Shown piece after piece: positions 1-6,681 of a stretch of DNA of 42,409 bases. A program made the translations under genes and the position numbers. The stretch covers positions 1-42,409 of the forward strand of contig CAJQOH010000070.1 in the NCBI GenBank assembly GCA_905479915.1, read 5' to 3'. Positions within the stretch are counted from its first letter, which is position 1. Each line of letters starts with the position of its first letter. The stretch is from an uncultured Flavobacteriales bacterium (GTDB lineage: Bacteria > Bacteroidota > Bacteroidia > Flavobacteriales_E > Vicingaceae). A model generated the notes under the pieces. It was not told the DNA's origin. It searched no databases and saw nothing but the letters and a program-made list of their open reading frames with translations.

Positions 1-93
1 CAGTAGTCAGTAGTCAGTAGTCAGTAGTCAGTAGTCAGTAGTCAGTAGTCAGTAGTCAGTAGTCAGTAGTCAGTAGTCAGTAGTCAGTAGTCA
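1..93. repeat. Heptanucleotide tandem repeat (CAGTAGT)n
   Basis: Thirteen perfect head-to-tail copies of the 7-bp unit CAGTAGT followed by two further bases, with no mismatches. It begins at base 1, so the array may extend beyond the window. It lies 3' of the minus-strand DUF4293 gene and reads through in all frames without encoding anything recognisable. Perfect short-unit arrays of this kind arise by slippage and usually vary in copy number between strains. Confidence 0.95.
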
Positions 94-141
94 AAAAAAC
101 TAATTCCTGATCACTTTTCACTTGTGACTTTTCACTCAAGA

Positions 142-615
142 TTATCTCAATCTATCTGCCGACCTTACCAGCTTGTCATCTTTTTTGATAAAGTGAACAG
201 CTAAATAAGCAAAGATTAAAGACAACACGGGTAAAATTGCTCCCATATCAAAACTCACTACAATATCTTCTACTGGTTTTCCCATAGCAGACTTAACAGT
301 GTCACTATACATAACTACTGCAGCTATTTGAAAAGCAATTAATAAGATAATCAACTTTCCAATTTTAATTTGTAACGACCTGTTTTTAAATAAGAAAATA
401 GCAGCTAAAGCTGCCAATTGAACAATACCTTGCATTGCCCCAACACCCATATTTTTGGTTAAAATACTTGTAGGGTCTGATGCTGATACTGTTTTATATA
501 AGTTCATTATATAAGTAATGTCCCCATCTGTAAAACTCATTATTTGTAAGAAAGAAGCTGCAACCCCTAATAAGATTACCAATGCTAAAAATACGGTCTG
601 AATTCGTTGTATCAT
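142..615 (-). CDS. DUF4293 family integral membrane protein
   Basis: A 157-residue protein with about four hydrophobic segments: one right after the start (FLALVILLGVAASFLQ), two in the middle and one near the C-terminus, followed by a charged tail. It resembles the DUF4293 family, small Bacteroidota membrane proteins of unknown function. The reading frame opens ten codons upstream (base 645), but the family characteristically begins MIQRIQ, so I place the start at the ATG at 615. It is divergent from the ftsB-like gene. No biochemical role can be inferred. Confidence 0.8.
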   Translation of the reverse strand: MIQRIQTVFLALVILLGVAASFLQIMSFTDGDITYIMNLYKTVSASDPTSILTKNMGVGAMQGIVQLAALAAIFLFKNRSLQIKIGKLIILLIAFQIAAVVMYSDTVKSAMGKPVEDIVVSFDMGAILPVLSLIFAYLAVHFIKKDDKLVRSADRLR

Positions 616-723
616 ATCTAATAAATTTGAGACAAAAGTAAACATACCAAATGAACAATAAAATGTTAATTAGTTCATTTTAATTAAAGGTTGTTCGCCA
701 AAAAGATCAATTACTTTTACTTT

Positions 724-1014
724 ATGTTGAATAAAATTCCAAACTGGTTAAAAAACAGATATGCTTTAAGCATGTTGGCTTTTATTATTTGGGTTGCTTT
801 TATTGATCAAAACAACATCCTAATACAATACTCCTATCACTCTGATCTTAATGTATTAAAAGGAGAAAAAGAGTATTTTGAAAAAGCGATTGAGAAAACC
901 AGTAAAGAATTATATGACTTAACTGAAAACCCAGCAACACTAGAAAAGTTTGCTCGAGAAAACTACTTCATGAAAAAACAAAATGAAGAAGTTTTTGTCT
1001 TTACCAACAAATAA
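724..1014 (+). CDS. Septum formation initiator, FtsB/DivIC family
   Basis: A 96-residue bitopic protein: short basic cytoplasmic N-terminus (LNKIPNWLKNRY), one transmembrane helix (about residues 14-30), then an external coiled-coil stretch rich in Glu/Lys (KGEKEYFEKAIEKTSKEL) and the closing PATLEKFARENYFMKK segment typical of FtsB/DivIC. Proteins of this family act in the divisome with FtsL and FtsQ/DivIB. The frame extends upstream to a TTG at 691, but the ATG at 724 gives the usual short N-terminus. It lies just before mutA, an arrangement I recall from other Flavobacteriales. Confidence 0.85.
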   Translation: MLNKIPNWLKNRYALSMLAFIIWVAFIDQNNILIQYSYHSDLNVLKGEKEYFEKAIEKTSKELYDLTENPATLEKFARENYFMKKQNEEVFVFTNK

Positions 1015-1020
1015 ATAATT

Positions 1021-1044
1021 GCTGTTTTGCACGCTCAAAACAGC
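1021..1044 (+). terminator. Hairpin after ftsB-like gene
   Basis: Perfect 8-bp inverted repeat (GCTGTTTT / AAAACAGC) with an 8-nt loop, six bases after the stop codon. There is no T-run after the stem, so it is a weak terminator candidate or a 3'-end stabilising hairpin. Confidence 0.4.
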
Positions 1045-1066
1045 GAATTAAAACCATTAAATTTTC

Positions 1067-1074
1067 TATCTTTA
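1067..1074 (+). promoter_or_regulatory. Possible -7 box upstream of mutA
   Basis: TATCTTTA is one mismatch from the Bacteroidota -7 consensus TAnnTTTG and lies 21 bases before the mutA ATG. No convincing TTTG -33 element is at the expected spacing, so this is tentative. Confidence 0.35.
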
Positions 1075-1095
1075 CCGCTGTAAATTAGAACTACA

Positions 1096-2181
1096 ATGGG
1101 ATTATTTGAAACATTTGATAAAGTAAGTCATCAAGATTGGCTAGAAAAAATTATCGTTGATTTAAAAGGAAAAGAGTATACCGATACTTTAGTTTGGAAA
1201 TCTGAAGAAGGAATTGACGTTCAACCATTTTACAATGCCGTTCCTGAGAACCTTATCCCTTCACCAACTGCATCTAATGGTTGGAAAATTAGAGAAACAA
1301 TCGTCATCTCTTCTTTTGAATTGGCCAATAAGAATGCGCTTACAGCTTTAAAAGGAGGTGCAAATGCGATCCTTTTTATTGGAAACATTACTTCTCAAGA
1401 AGATATGGATATCCTATTAAAAGATATTCAAACAGCTATAATTGAAATACATTTTTACAATTCTAATCCTAAATTAACGAGTCAATTTATTGATCTTAAT
1501 GAAGGTAGTTTTAGTTATGATGTATTGGATAACAATTTTCACACTGATGACATTGATGCTTTAGCAGAACTAACATCGGCAACATCTGCAGTAAAAACGA
1601 TTTCTGTTACTTCTAAAAGTGATTCTTCCATTATTGAAGAAATTGCTTTAGTACTATCCAAAGGAGTTGAATACCTCAATTTACTTACTGACAAAGGAAT
1701 TAAAGCCGAATTAATTGCAAATAAGATGCAATTTAAATTACATATTGGAACAAATTATTTCTTTGAAATAGCAAAAATCAGAGCAGCTCGAACATTATGG
1801 AATACTATATTGGAAAACTATAGTGTGATCAATTCTGGAATGACAATTCATTCAGAAACAAGTATCGCTAAAGAAACTTCTGAAGGCAATAATTATGATA
1901 TTCTAAGAAACACAACTAAAGCCATGTCTGCCATTGTTGGTGGCTGCGACAGCTTAACTGTTTTACCGCATGACAGCTCTGATTCTAAAATTGAGTTCTC
2001 CAATAGAATTGCTAGAAACATTCAGCACATTCTAAAAGAAGAAGCTTTTTTTGATAAAGTGAACAATCCTGCGGATGGTTCGTATTATATAGAAGAATTA
2101 ACCCAAGAAATTGCGAGTAAAGCATGGGCATTGTTTCAAAATATTGAAAGTAAAGGTGGGTTTTTAGCCTACACCAAATAA
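1096..2181 (+). CDS. mutA: Methylmalonyl-CoA mutase small (beta) subunit, C-terminally short
   Basis: A 361-residue relative of the catalytically inactive mutase subunit that pairs with MutB for interconversion of succinyl-CoA and methylmalonyl-CoA. It shows the family start (LFETFDKVSHQDWLEKI), the barrel segment YFFEIAKIRAARTLW and the late-barrel segment VNNPADGSYYIEELT, which matches [13 protein letters not shown] in MutB. It then ends at GGFLAYTK, where relatives I know continue for roughly 90 residues or more (linker and cobalamin-domain-like remnant). No remnant of that tail is visible downstream. Its TAA overlaps the next ATG (TAATG). Whether the short form still pairs with MutB is not known. 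Confidence 0.88.
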   Translation: MGLFETFDKVSHQDWLEKIIVDLKGKEYTDTLVWKSEEGIDVQPFYNAVPENLIPSPTASNGWKIRETIVISSFELANKNALTALKGGANAILFIGNITSQEDMDILLKDIQTAIIEIHFYNSNPKLTSQFIDLNEGSFSYDVLDNNFHTDDIDALAELTSATSAVKTISVTSKSDSSIIEEIALVLSKGVEYLNLLTDKGIKAELIANKMQFKLHIGTNYFFEIAKIRAARTLWNTILENYSVINSGMTIHSETSIAKETSEGNNYDILRNTTKAMSAIVGGCDSLTVLPHDSSDSKIEFSNRIARNIQHILKEEAFFDKVNNPADGSYYIEELTQEIASKAWALFQNIESKGGFLAYTK

Positions 2182-2579
2182 TGGAAAAACCAGTTGAAAT
2201 ATTAAAGTCTGTAGAATTAGATTTTGGGGTTATCGAACTCCGTTCTGATAATATCCTAACCTTTGATCCTAATGAAAAGTTAGAAGTATATACTTTAGAT
2301 ATTTTAAAGGTAATGATAACTGAATTTAAAACTATTACCAACGGTACTCCTAGATTATACCTTTGTGACAATTCCAAAATAAATAGTGGCATTGGATCTA
2401 AAGAAAAAGAATTTGTAAATAAACATACTCATGAATTTGCTACCGCTTTCGCAATGGTAGAGAATTCTGCTCTTATAAGGTTTTTAGTTCATTCATATAA
2501 CCACTTGTACAAACCAATAGTTCCGGTTAAGATGTTTAAGAAAAAAGAAGATGCCATTGCTTGGCTAAAATCTAAATGA
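2181..2579 (+). CDS. STAS/SpoIIAA-like (DUF7793-type) protein, copy 1
   Basis: A 132-residue soluble protein without signal peptide. Its layout (GVIELRSDNILTFD at the start, ITNGTPRLYLCDN in the middle, ENSALIRFLVH, then a final KMFKKKEDAIAWLKS helix) looks like the small STAS/SpoIIAA-like fold proteins of Bacteroidota (DUF7793-type). The function of that group is not established. It starts within the mutA stop (TAATG) and its TGA overlaps the next ATG (ATGA), so translation is probably coupled to the mutase subunits. It is clearly paralogous to the next gene. The family name is from memory; the paralogy and coupling are visible. Confidence 0.7.
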   Translation: MEKPVEILKSVELDFGVIELRSDNILTFDPNEKLEVYTLDILKVMITEFKTITNGTPRLYLCDNSKINSGIGSKEKEFVNKHTHEFATAFAMVENSALIRFLVHSYNHLYKPIVPVKMFKKKEDAIAWLKSK

Positions 2580-2977
2580 ATAACAAAATAGATATCATAC
2601 AAGAAGAGCACTGTAGTACAGGAATTATTTCATTGAGAAGTGATAAAATCCTAACCTACAAATCTTACGACCATATTAAAACGTGTAATATGGATGAAGC
2701 GAAAGAAATGTATGCTATTTTCATGAAAATTACGCAAGGAACTCCGCACCTTTTCTATTTTGACAATACCAATATGACCAGATTAGGAGCTGAAGAGCGA
2801 GTTTTTGTAACGGATACATTGCATCATTTTGCCATTGCCAATGCAATGAAAGAAAATTCTGCATTGACTCGGTTCGTTACCCATGCTATGATATACATGA
2901 ATAGACCGAAGATTCCTATAAAAATGTTTAAAACTGAAAACGCAGCCATTACTTGGCTAAAATCTCTAAAAATATAA
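2576..2977 (+). CDS. STAS/SpoIIAA-like (DUF7793-type) protein, copy 2
   Basis: A 133-residue protein paralogous to the preceding gene: [38 protein letters not shown] and [15 protein letters not shown] align with the equivalent blocks almost without gaps. The first half and the surface helices have diverged, so the duplication is not recent. No catalytic motif or signal peptide is seen. It overlaps the upstream gene by ATGA and the mutB start by TAATG. Its position between two subunits of one enzyme suggests a role linked to the mutase, such as assembly, protection or regulation, but this is only inference. Confidence 0.7.
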   Translation: MNNKIDIIQEEHCSTGIISLRSDKILTYKSYDHIKTCNMDEAKEMYAIFMKITQGTPHLFYFDNTNMTRLGAEERVFVTDTLHHFAIANAMKENSALTRFVTHAMIYMNRPKIPIKMFKTENAAITWLKSLKI

Positions 2978-5109
2978 TGAAACCAGATTTTTCAACTATA
3001 GATTTTAAGAAAACCAATGCTCAACAAACTGATAACTCAGAGGGTAAAGAATGGTTAACAGCTGAAAGAATAACAATTAAAAATTCCTATTCTAAAAAGG
3101 ATATTGAAGGGCTAGAGCATTTAAAATTTGCTGCTGGAATTGCACCAAATTTACGTGGTCCCTACTCTACTATGTATGTTATGCGTCCATGGACCATCCG
3201 TCAATATGCCGGTTTTAGTACTGCTGAAGAGTCTAACGCATTTTACCGTAGAAATTTAGCTGCCGGACAAAAAGGACTTTCTGTTGCTTTTGATTTAGCT
3301 ACTCATAGAGGTTATGATTCTGATCACGAACGTGTTGTTGGTGATGTAGGGAAAGCCGGTGTTGCTATTGATTCTGTTGAGGACATGAAAATCCTTTTCG
3401 ATCAAATACCTTTAGATAAAATGTCGGTTTCCATGACCATGAATGGTGCTGTAATTCCGATTCTGGCATTTTACATTGTTGCTGCCGAAGAACAAGGCGT
3501 AAAACCTGAATTACTAGCTGGAACAATTCAAAACGATATCCTAAAGGAGTTTATGGTAAGAAACACTTACATCTATCCTCCACAAGCATCCATGCAAATT
3601 ATTGCTGATATCTTTAAATACACTTCTAAAAACATGCCTAAATACAACTCTATTAGTATTTCGGGTTATCACATACAAGAAGCTGGAGGAACAAACGACA
3701 TTGAGTTGGCTTATACCTTGGCTGATGGTTTAGAATACATTAGAACGGGTATTGCATCAGGAATGGACATTGATACTTTTGCTCCGCGTCTTTCATTTTT
3801 CTGGGGTATTGGAATGAACCATTTTATGGAGATTGCAAAAATGAGAGCGGGAAGAATGTTATGGGCAAAAATTGTACAACAATTCAATCCTAAAAACCCT
3901 AAATCGTTAGCGTTAAGAACACATTCACAAACTTCTGGTTGGAGTTTAACAGAACAAGATCCTTATAATAATGTTGCTAGAACAACCATAGAAGCAATGG
4001 CTGCAACTCTAGGCGGAACTCAATCATTGCACACCAATGCACTAGATGAAGCGATTGCGTTACCTACTGATTTCTCTGCGAAGATTGCTCGTGATACACA
4101 AAAATACATTCAAGAAGAAACAGAAATTACAAGAACAGTTGATCCTTGGGGAGGTTCTTATTATGTAGAAAAACTAACCCATGAAATTGCTGAAAGCGCT
4201 TGGAAATTGATCCAAGAAGTTGAAGAGTTAGGAGGAATGGCCAAAGCAATTGAACAAGGAATTCCAAAACTTAGAATTGAAGAAGCTGCAGCAAGAAAGC
4301 AAGCAAAAATTGATTCTGGAAAAGAAATTATTGTTGGTGTTAACGAATACACTGTTGATAATGAGGAACAATTAGAGATTTTAGATGTTGATAACGATGC
4401 TGTTAGAGAGAGTCAAATTGCTCGATTAAATCAAATTAAAGCAGATAGAAACGCTGAAAAAGTTGTTGCAGCTTTAAATAATATTACCGAAATTGCTAAA
4501 ACTAAAAATGGCAACTTACTAGAGGCTGCAGTAGATGCAGCACGAGAAAGAGCAACTTTAGGTGAAATATCTGAGGCAATGGAAAATGTATTTGGAAGAT
4601 ACCAAGCTCAAATACGCTCTGTAAGTGGTGTTTATAGTTCTGAAGCTATGGAAGATGTAGATTTTATAAAAGGAAAAGAATTGGCTACTCAATTTGCCCA
4701 ATTAGAAGGTAGGCAACCTCGTATTATGGTGGCCAAAATGGGACAGGATGGACATGATAGAGGTGCAAAAATTATTGCTACTTCTTTTGCTGATCTAGGA
4801 TTTGATGTAGACATTGGCCCCTTATTTCAAACCCCTGCTGAAGCAGCGAAACAAGCCGTAGAGAATGACGTACACATATTAGGTGTTTCTTCTTTAGCCG
4901 CTGGACATAAAACATTAGTTCCTCATGTTATTGCAGAACTTAAAAAATTAGGACGAGAAGATATTATGGTAATTGTTGGTGGTGTTATCCCTCAACAAGA
5001 TTATGACTACCTCTTTAAATCTGGTGCTGTAGGTGTTTTCGGGCCTGGAACTAAAATTAGTAAAGCAGCTCAAGAAATTTTAGGCATAATGATTGAGAGT
5101 GTTCAATAA
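2977..5109 (+). CDS. mutB: Methylmalonyl-CoA mutase large (alpha) subunit
   Basis: The 710-residue catalytic subunit of adenosylcobalamin-dependent methylmalonyl-CoA mutase. The barrel carries the hallmark [34 protein letters not shown] and [19 protein letters not shown]. The C-terminal cobalamin domain has [10 protein letters not shown] (the DxHxxG base-off motif, His at about residue 594) plus downstream GVSSLAAGH and VGGVIP segments. I start it at the ATG at 2977, which overlaps the preceding stop as TAATG, rather than at the frame opening at 2953. Length is normal for the family. With mutA it would serve propionate/odd-chain or branched amino acid metabolism. Confidence 0.97.
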   Translation: MKPDFSTIDFKKTNAQQTDNSEGKEWLTAERITIKNSYSKKDIEGLEHLKFAAGIAPNLRGPYSTMYVMRPWTIRQYAGFSTAEESNAFYRRNLAAGQKGLSVAFDLATHRGYDSDHERVVGDVGKAGVAIDSVEDMKILFDQIPLDKMSVSMTMNGAVIPILAFYIVAAEEQGVKPELLAGTIQNDILKEFMVRNTYIYPPQASMQIIADIFKYTSKNMPKYNSISISGYHIQEAGGTNDIELAYTLADGLEYIRTGIASGMDIDTFAPRLSFFWGIGMNHFMEIAKMRAGRMLWAKIVQQFNPKNPKSLALRTHSQTSGWSLTEQDPYNNVARTTIEAMAATLGGTQSLHTNALDEAIALPTDFSAKIARDTQKYIQEETEITRTVDPWGGSYYVEKLTHEIAESAWKLIQEVEELGGMAKAIEQGIPKLRIEEAAARKQAKIDSGKEIIVGVNEYTVDNEEQLEILDVDNDAVRESQIARLNQIKADRNAEKVVAALNNITEIAKTKNGNLLEAAVDAARERATLGEISEAMENVFGRYQAQIRSVSGVYSSEAMEDVDFIKGKELATQFAQLEGRQPRIMVAKMGQDGHDRGAKIIATSFADLGFDVDIGPLFQTPAEAAKQAVENDVHILGVSSLAAGHKTLVPHVIAELKKLGREDIMVIVGGVIPQQDYDYLFKSGAVGVFGPGTKISKAAQEILGIMIESVQ

Positions 5110-5119
5110 AAATATAAAC

Positions 5120-5539
5120 ATGAAAAAGACAGGATTAACAATTACACTATTACTTTTTATACTTTGCATAAATGCTCAAAGCATCACTGGCAAATGGAGA
5201 ACTATTGATGATGAAAGTGGAAAAGAAAAATCTGTAGTAGAGATTTACAAAAAAGGTGATAAATATTACGGAAAGGTATTTAGCATAGTGGATCCCACAA
5301 AAAGGGATAAGAAATGTATAAAGTGTACTGACTCAAGAAAAAATAAACCCGTTTTAGGATTAGAGATAATTAAGGATCTGGAACAGGATGATGATGAGTT
5401 TGAAGATGGTACTATTTTAGATCCGGAAAACGGTAAAATTTACGACTGTAAAATCTGGCTAGAAGATAAAAACACATTGAATGTGAGAGGCTATATTGGT
5501 TTCTTTTTTAGAACACAAGAGTGGATTAGAGTTGAATAA
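5120..5539 (+). CDS. DUF2147 family secreted protein
   Basis: A 139-residue protein with an N-terminal signal peptide (KKTGLTITLLLFILCINAQ, likely cleaved after Ala) and the DUF2147 pattern: ITGKWRTID at the mature start, a VEIYKKGDKYYGKVFSI block, two Cys in KCIKCTD, and the ending YIGFFFRTQEWIRVE. These are small periplasmic or outer membrane beta-barrel-like proteins of unknown function. It begins ten bases after the mutB stop and is probably the last gene of the operon. An upstream TTG in frame (5093) would overlap mutB but puts residues before the signal peptide, so I use the ATG at 5120. Confidence 0.82.
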   Translation: MKKTGLTITLLLFILCINAQSITGKWRTIDDESGKEKSVVEIYKKGDKYYGKVFSIVDPTKRDKKCIKCTDSRKNKPVLGLEIIKDLEQDDDEFEDGTILDPENGKIYDCKIWLEDKNTLNVRGYIGFFFRTQEWIRVE

Positions 5540-5546
5540 AATGAAC

Positions 5547-5570
5547 TGATAAAAATCTTTTATCAAATTT
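5547..5570 (+). terminator. Weak hairpin after DUF2147 gene
   Basis: An 8-bp inverted repeat (TGATAAAA / TTTTATCA, 3-nt loop) eight bases after the stop codon, followed by AATTT. The stem is AT-rich, so termination would be weak. Confidence 0.35.
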
Positions 5571-5604
5571 CTTTGTTGCTTTATAAATTTTTGAAAAAAA
5601 GAAC

Positions 5605-5612
5605 TATATTTG
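5605..5612 (+). promoter_or_regulatory. -7 promoter box of tRNA-His
   Basis: TATATTTG matches the Bacteroidota -7 consensus TAnnTTTG exactly and lies 12 bases before the tRNA. TTTG/TTG sequences occur upstream at 5572-5578 but the spacing is longer than the usual 19 or so bases. Confidence 0.55.
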
Positions 5613-5624
5613 CCGTCCTTAAAT

Positions 5625-5699
5625 GGTGGTTGTAGCTCAGTTGGTTAGAGCGCTGGTTTGTGGTGCCGGAAGTCGTGGGTTCGAATCCCATCTTCCACC
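5625..5699 (+). tRNA. tRNA-His (GTG), acceptor stem mismatched
   Basis: Cloverleaf with D stem GCTC/GAGC, anticodon loop TTGTGGT (anticodon GTG at 5660-5662), T arm GTGGG-TTCGAAT-CCCAT and the extra 5' G expected for tRNA-His at 5625 opposite C5699. CCA is not encoded. In the acceptor stem, GTGGTTG (5626-5632) faces CTTCCAC (5692-5698). This leaves two adjacent U-U oppositions at pairs 5-68 and 6-67, while the other five pairs are good. The 3' part (from 5684) is duplicated exactly downstream. Confidence 0.93.
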
Positions 5700-5704
5700 C
5701 TTAA
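5684..5704 (+). repeat. 21-bp direct repeat, copy 1 (3' end of tRNA-His)
   Basis: Runs from the T loop of tRNA-His through its 3' end to TTAA. The same 21 bases recur without mismatch at 5856-5876. A duplicated tRNA 3' end is the usual footprint of site-specific integration by a tyrosine recombinase; here it would be the tRNA-proximal att-like site. Confidence 0.85.
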
Positions 5705-5708
5705 AATG

Positions 5709-5739
5709 AAAGTCGATCTTTTTTGATCGACTTTTTTTT
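5709..5739 (+). terminator. Terminator of tRNA-His
   Basis: A 10-bp perfect stem (AAAGTCGATC / GATCGACTTT) with a 6-T loop followed by a run of T to 5739, starting ten bases after the tRNA: a classical intrinsic terminator. Confidence 0.9.
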
Positions 5740-5855
5740 GTGCTAAAAAATTAATTGAGCTCGCTCAAGATTGATTTAGAAGGGCAAAAAAATGAGCGAT
5801 AGCAAACTTTCATTTTAATGAAGGCCCAACAGAAGACATAGGAATCATTATAAAT

Positions 5856-5876
5856 AATCCCATCTTCCACCCTTAA
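5856..5876 (+). repeat. 21-bp direct repeat, copy 2 (att-like)
   Basis: Exact second copy of the tRNA-His 3' end, 172 bases downstream of the first. The bases between contain only the tRNA terminator and about 115 bases with no gene. No integrase is in the window, so any element that used the site is gone. Confidence 0.85.
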
Positions 5877-5887
5877 CAGTATTCGAA

Positions 5888-6676
5888 TTATGGCGTTATT
5901 AATATTGAGTGTTCACTCTTTGCATAGGCTCCAAAATAACCCACTGCTTTATCTCCGCTTAAATTTGTTGTTGGATTCCCTGGTACATCCCCACCCTGAG
6001 ATGAACTTACAGCGGTAAAATACCTGAAGTTCGTTTCATCAACAGACAACAGTTGTATTCTAGCAGTTTCTCCTGCTAGATAAGTTACTTCAAATATTGG
6101 TAAAAAGGTTGAAGCTCCATCAATAGCATCATCCGACCAATTAACAAAACCATCTTTTTGCTCTTGGCCTAAAAATACCTTCATCCGATAATAATTTCTA
6201 TAATTTAAAGAATCTGTAAAATGACAAAACACTCTGTATTCTGCTTCTTCAACAGGTCCAAAACCAACATCTTCTTGGTAAGTAATAGAATCAATTTCTG
6301 TTCTAGGGTGCATAAAAGAAGATGCTGTAATTACTTCTCCATTTATATTTACACTCAACCCATAAGTTCTTCCAGAAACACCACTTAATGTCGGGTTGGT
6401 ATAATATCCTGGTGATACTTCGGATAAGGTATAAACTGTTCCTGTACCATCGGTAATTTGAACAACAGCATTTGTTATTTTTTCTATAGGATCATTGTTA
6501 TCAAATGGTCTGGTTTTAGACAACAAAACAAAGTTATCTCCTAAACTATCGTGAACAATACCTTCAATAACAAAAAGAGATTCAGATTCATCCAAATCCA
6601 AATCAATTTCTTTCTCACAAGAGAATAAAAGAATTGCAGTACATGCAATGGCGGCAAATAATCTAAGTGTTTTCAT
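5888..6676 (-). CDS. DUF4249 family lipoprotein, partner of TonB receptor
   Basis: A 262-residue outer membrane lipoprotein candidate. The signal peptide ends in the lipobox LLFSCEKE (Cys about residue 20) followed by acidic residues. The mature part begins with an Ig-like beta-sandwich (FVIEGIVHDSLGDNFVLLSK... NAVVQITDGTGTVYTL) typical of DUF4249. These proteins are commonly encoded with a TonB-dependent receptor and probably act as its surface partner in nutrient uptake, although a substrate cannot be named. It starts five bases after the receptor stop, so both form one minus-strand operon. It ends at the 21-bp repeat region. Confidence 0.8.
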   Translation of the reverse strand: MKTLRLFAAIACTAILLFSCEKEIDLDLDESESLFVIEGIVHDSLGDNFVLLSKTRPFDNNDPIEKITNAVVQITDGTGTVYTLSEVSPGYYTNPTLSGVSGRTYGLSVNINGEVITASSFMHPRTEIDSITYQEDVGFGPVEEAEYRVFCHFTDSLNYRNYYRMKVFLGQEQKDGFVNWSDDAIDGASTFLPIFEVTYLAGETARIQLLSVDETNFRYFTAVSSSQGGDVPGNPTTNLSGDKAVGYFGAYAKSEHSILITP

Positions 6677-6681
6677 AATCT

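Noticed and set aside
2012-2392. 126-codon open frame on the minus strand across the mutA/STAS-like junction
   Set aside because: It is antisense to two supported genes whose frames and overlaps are convincing, and its product resembles nothing.
5740-5855. A small gene or RNA between the two 21-bp repeats
   Set aside because: No start with a plausible frame and no stable structure beyond the tRNA terminator; it is too short to hold an element, so only a scar is supported.
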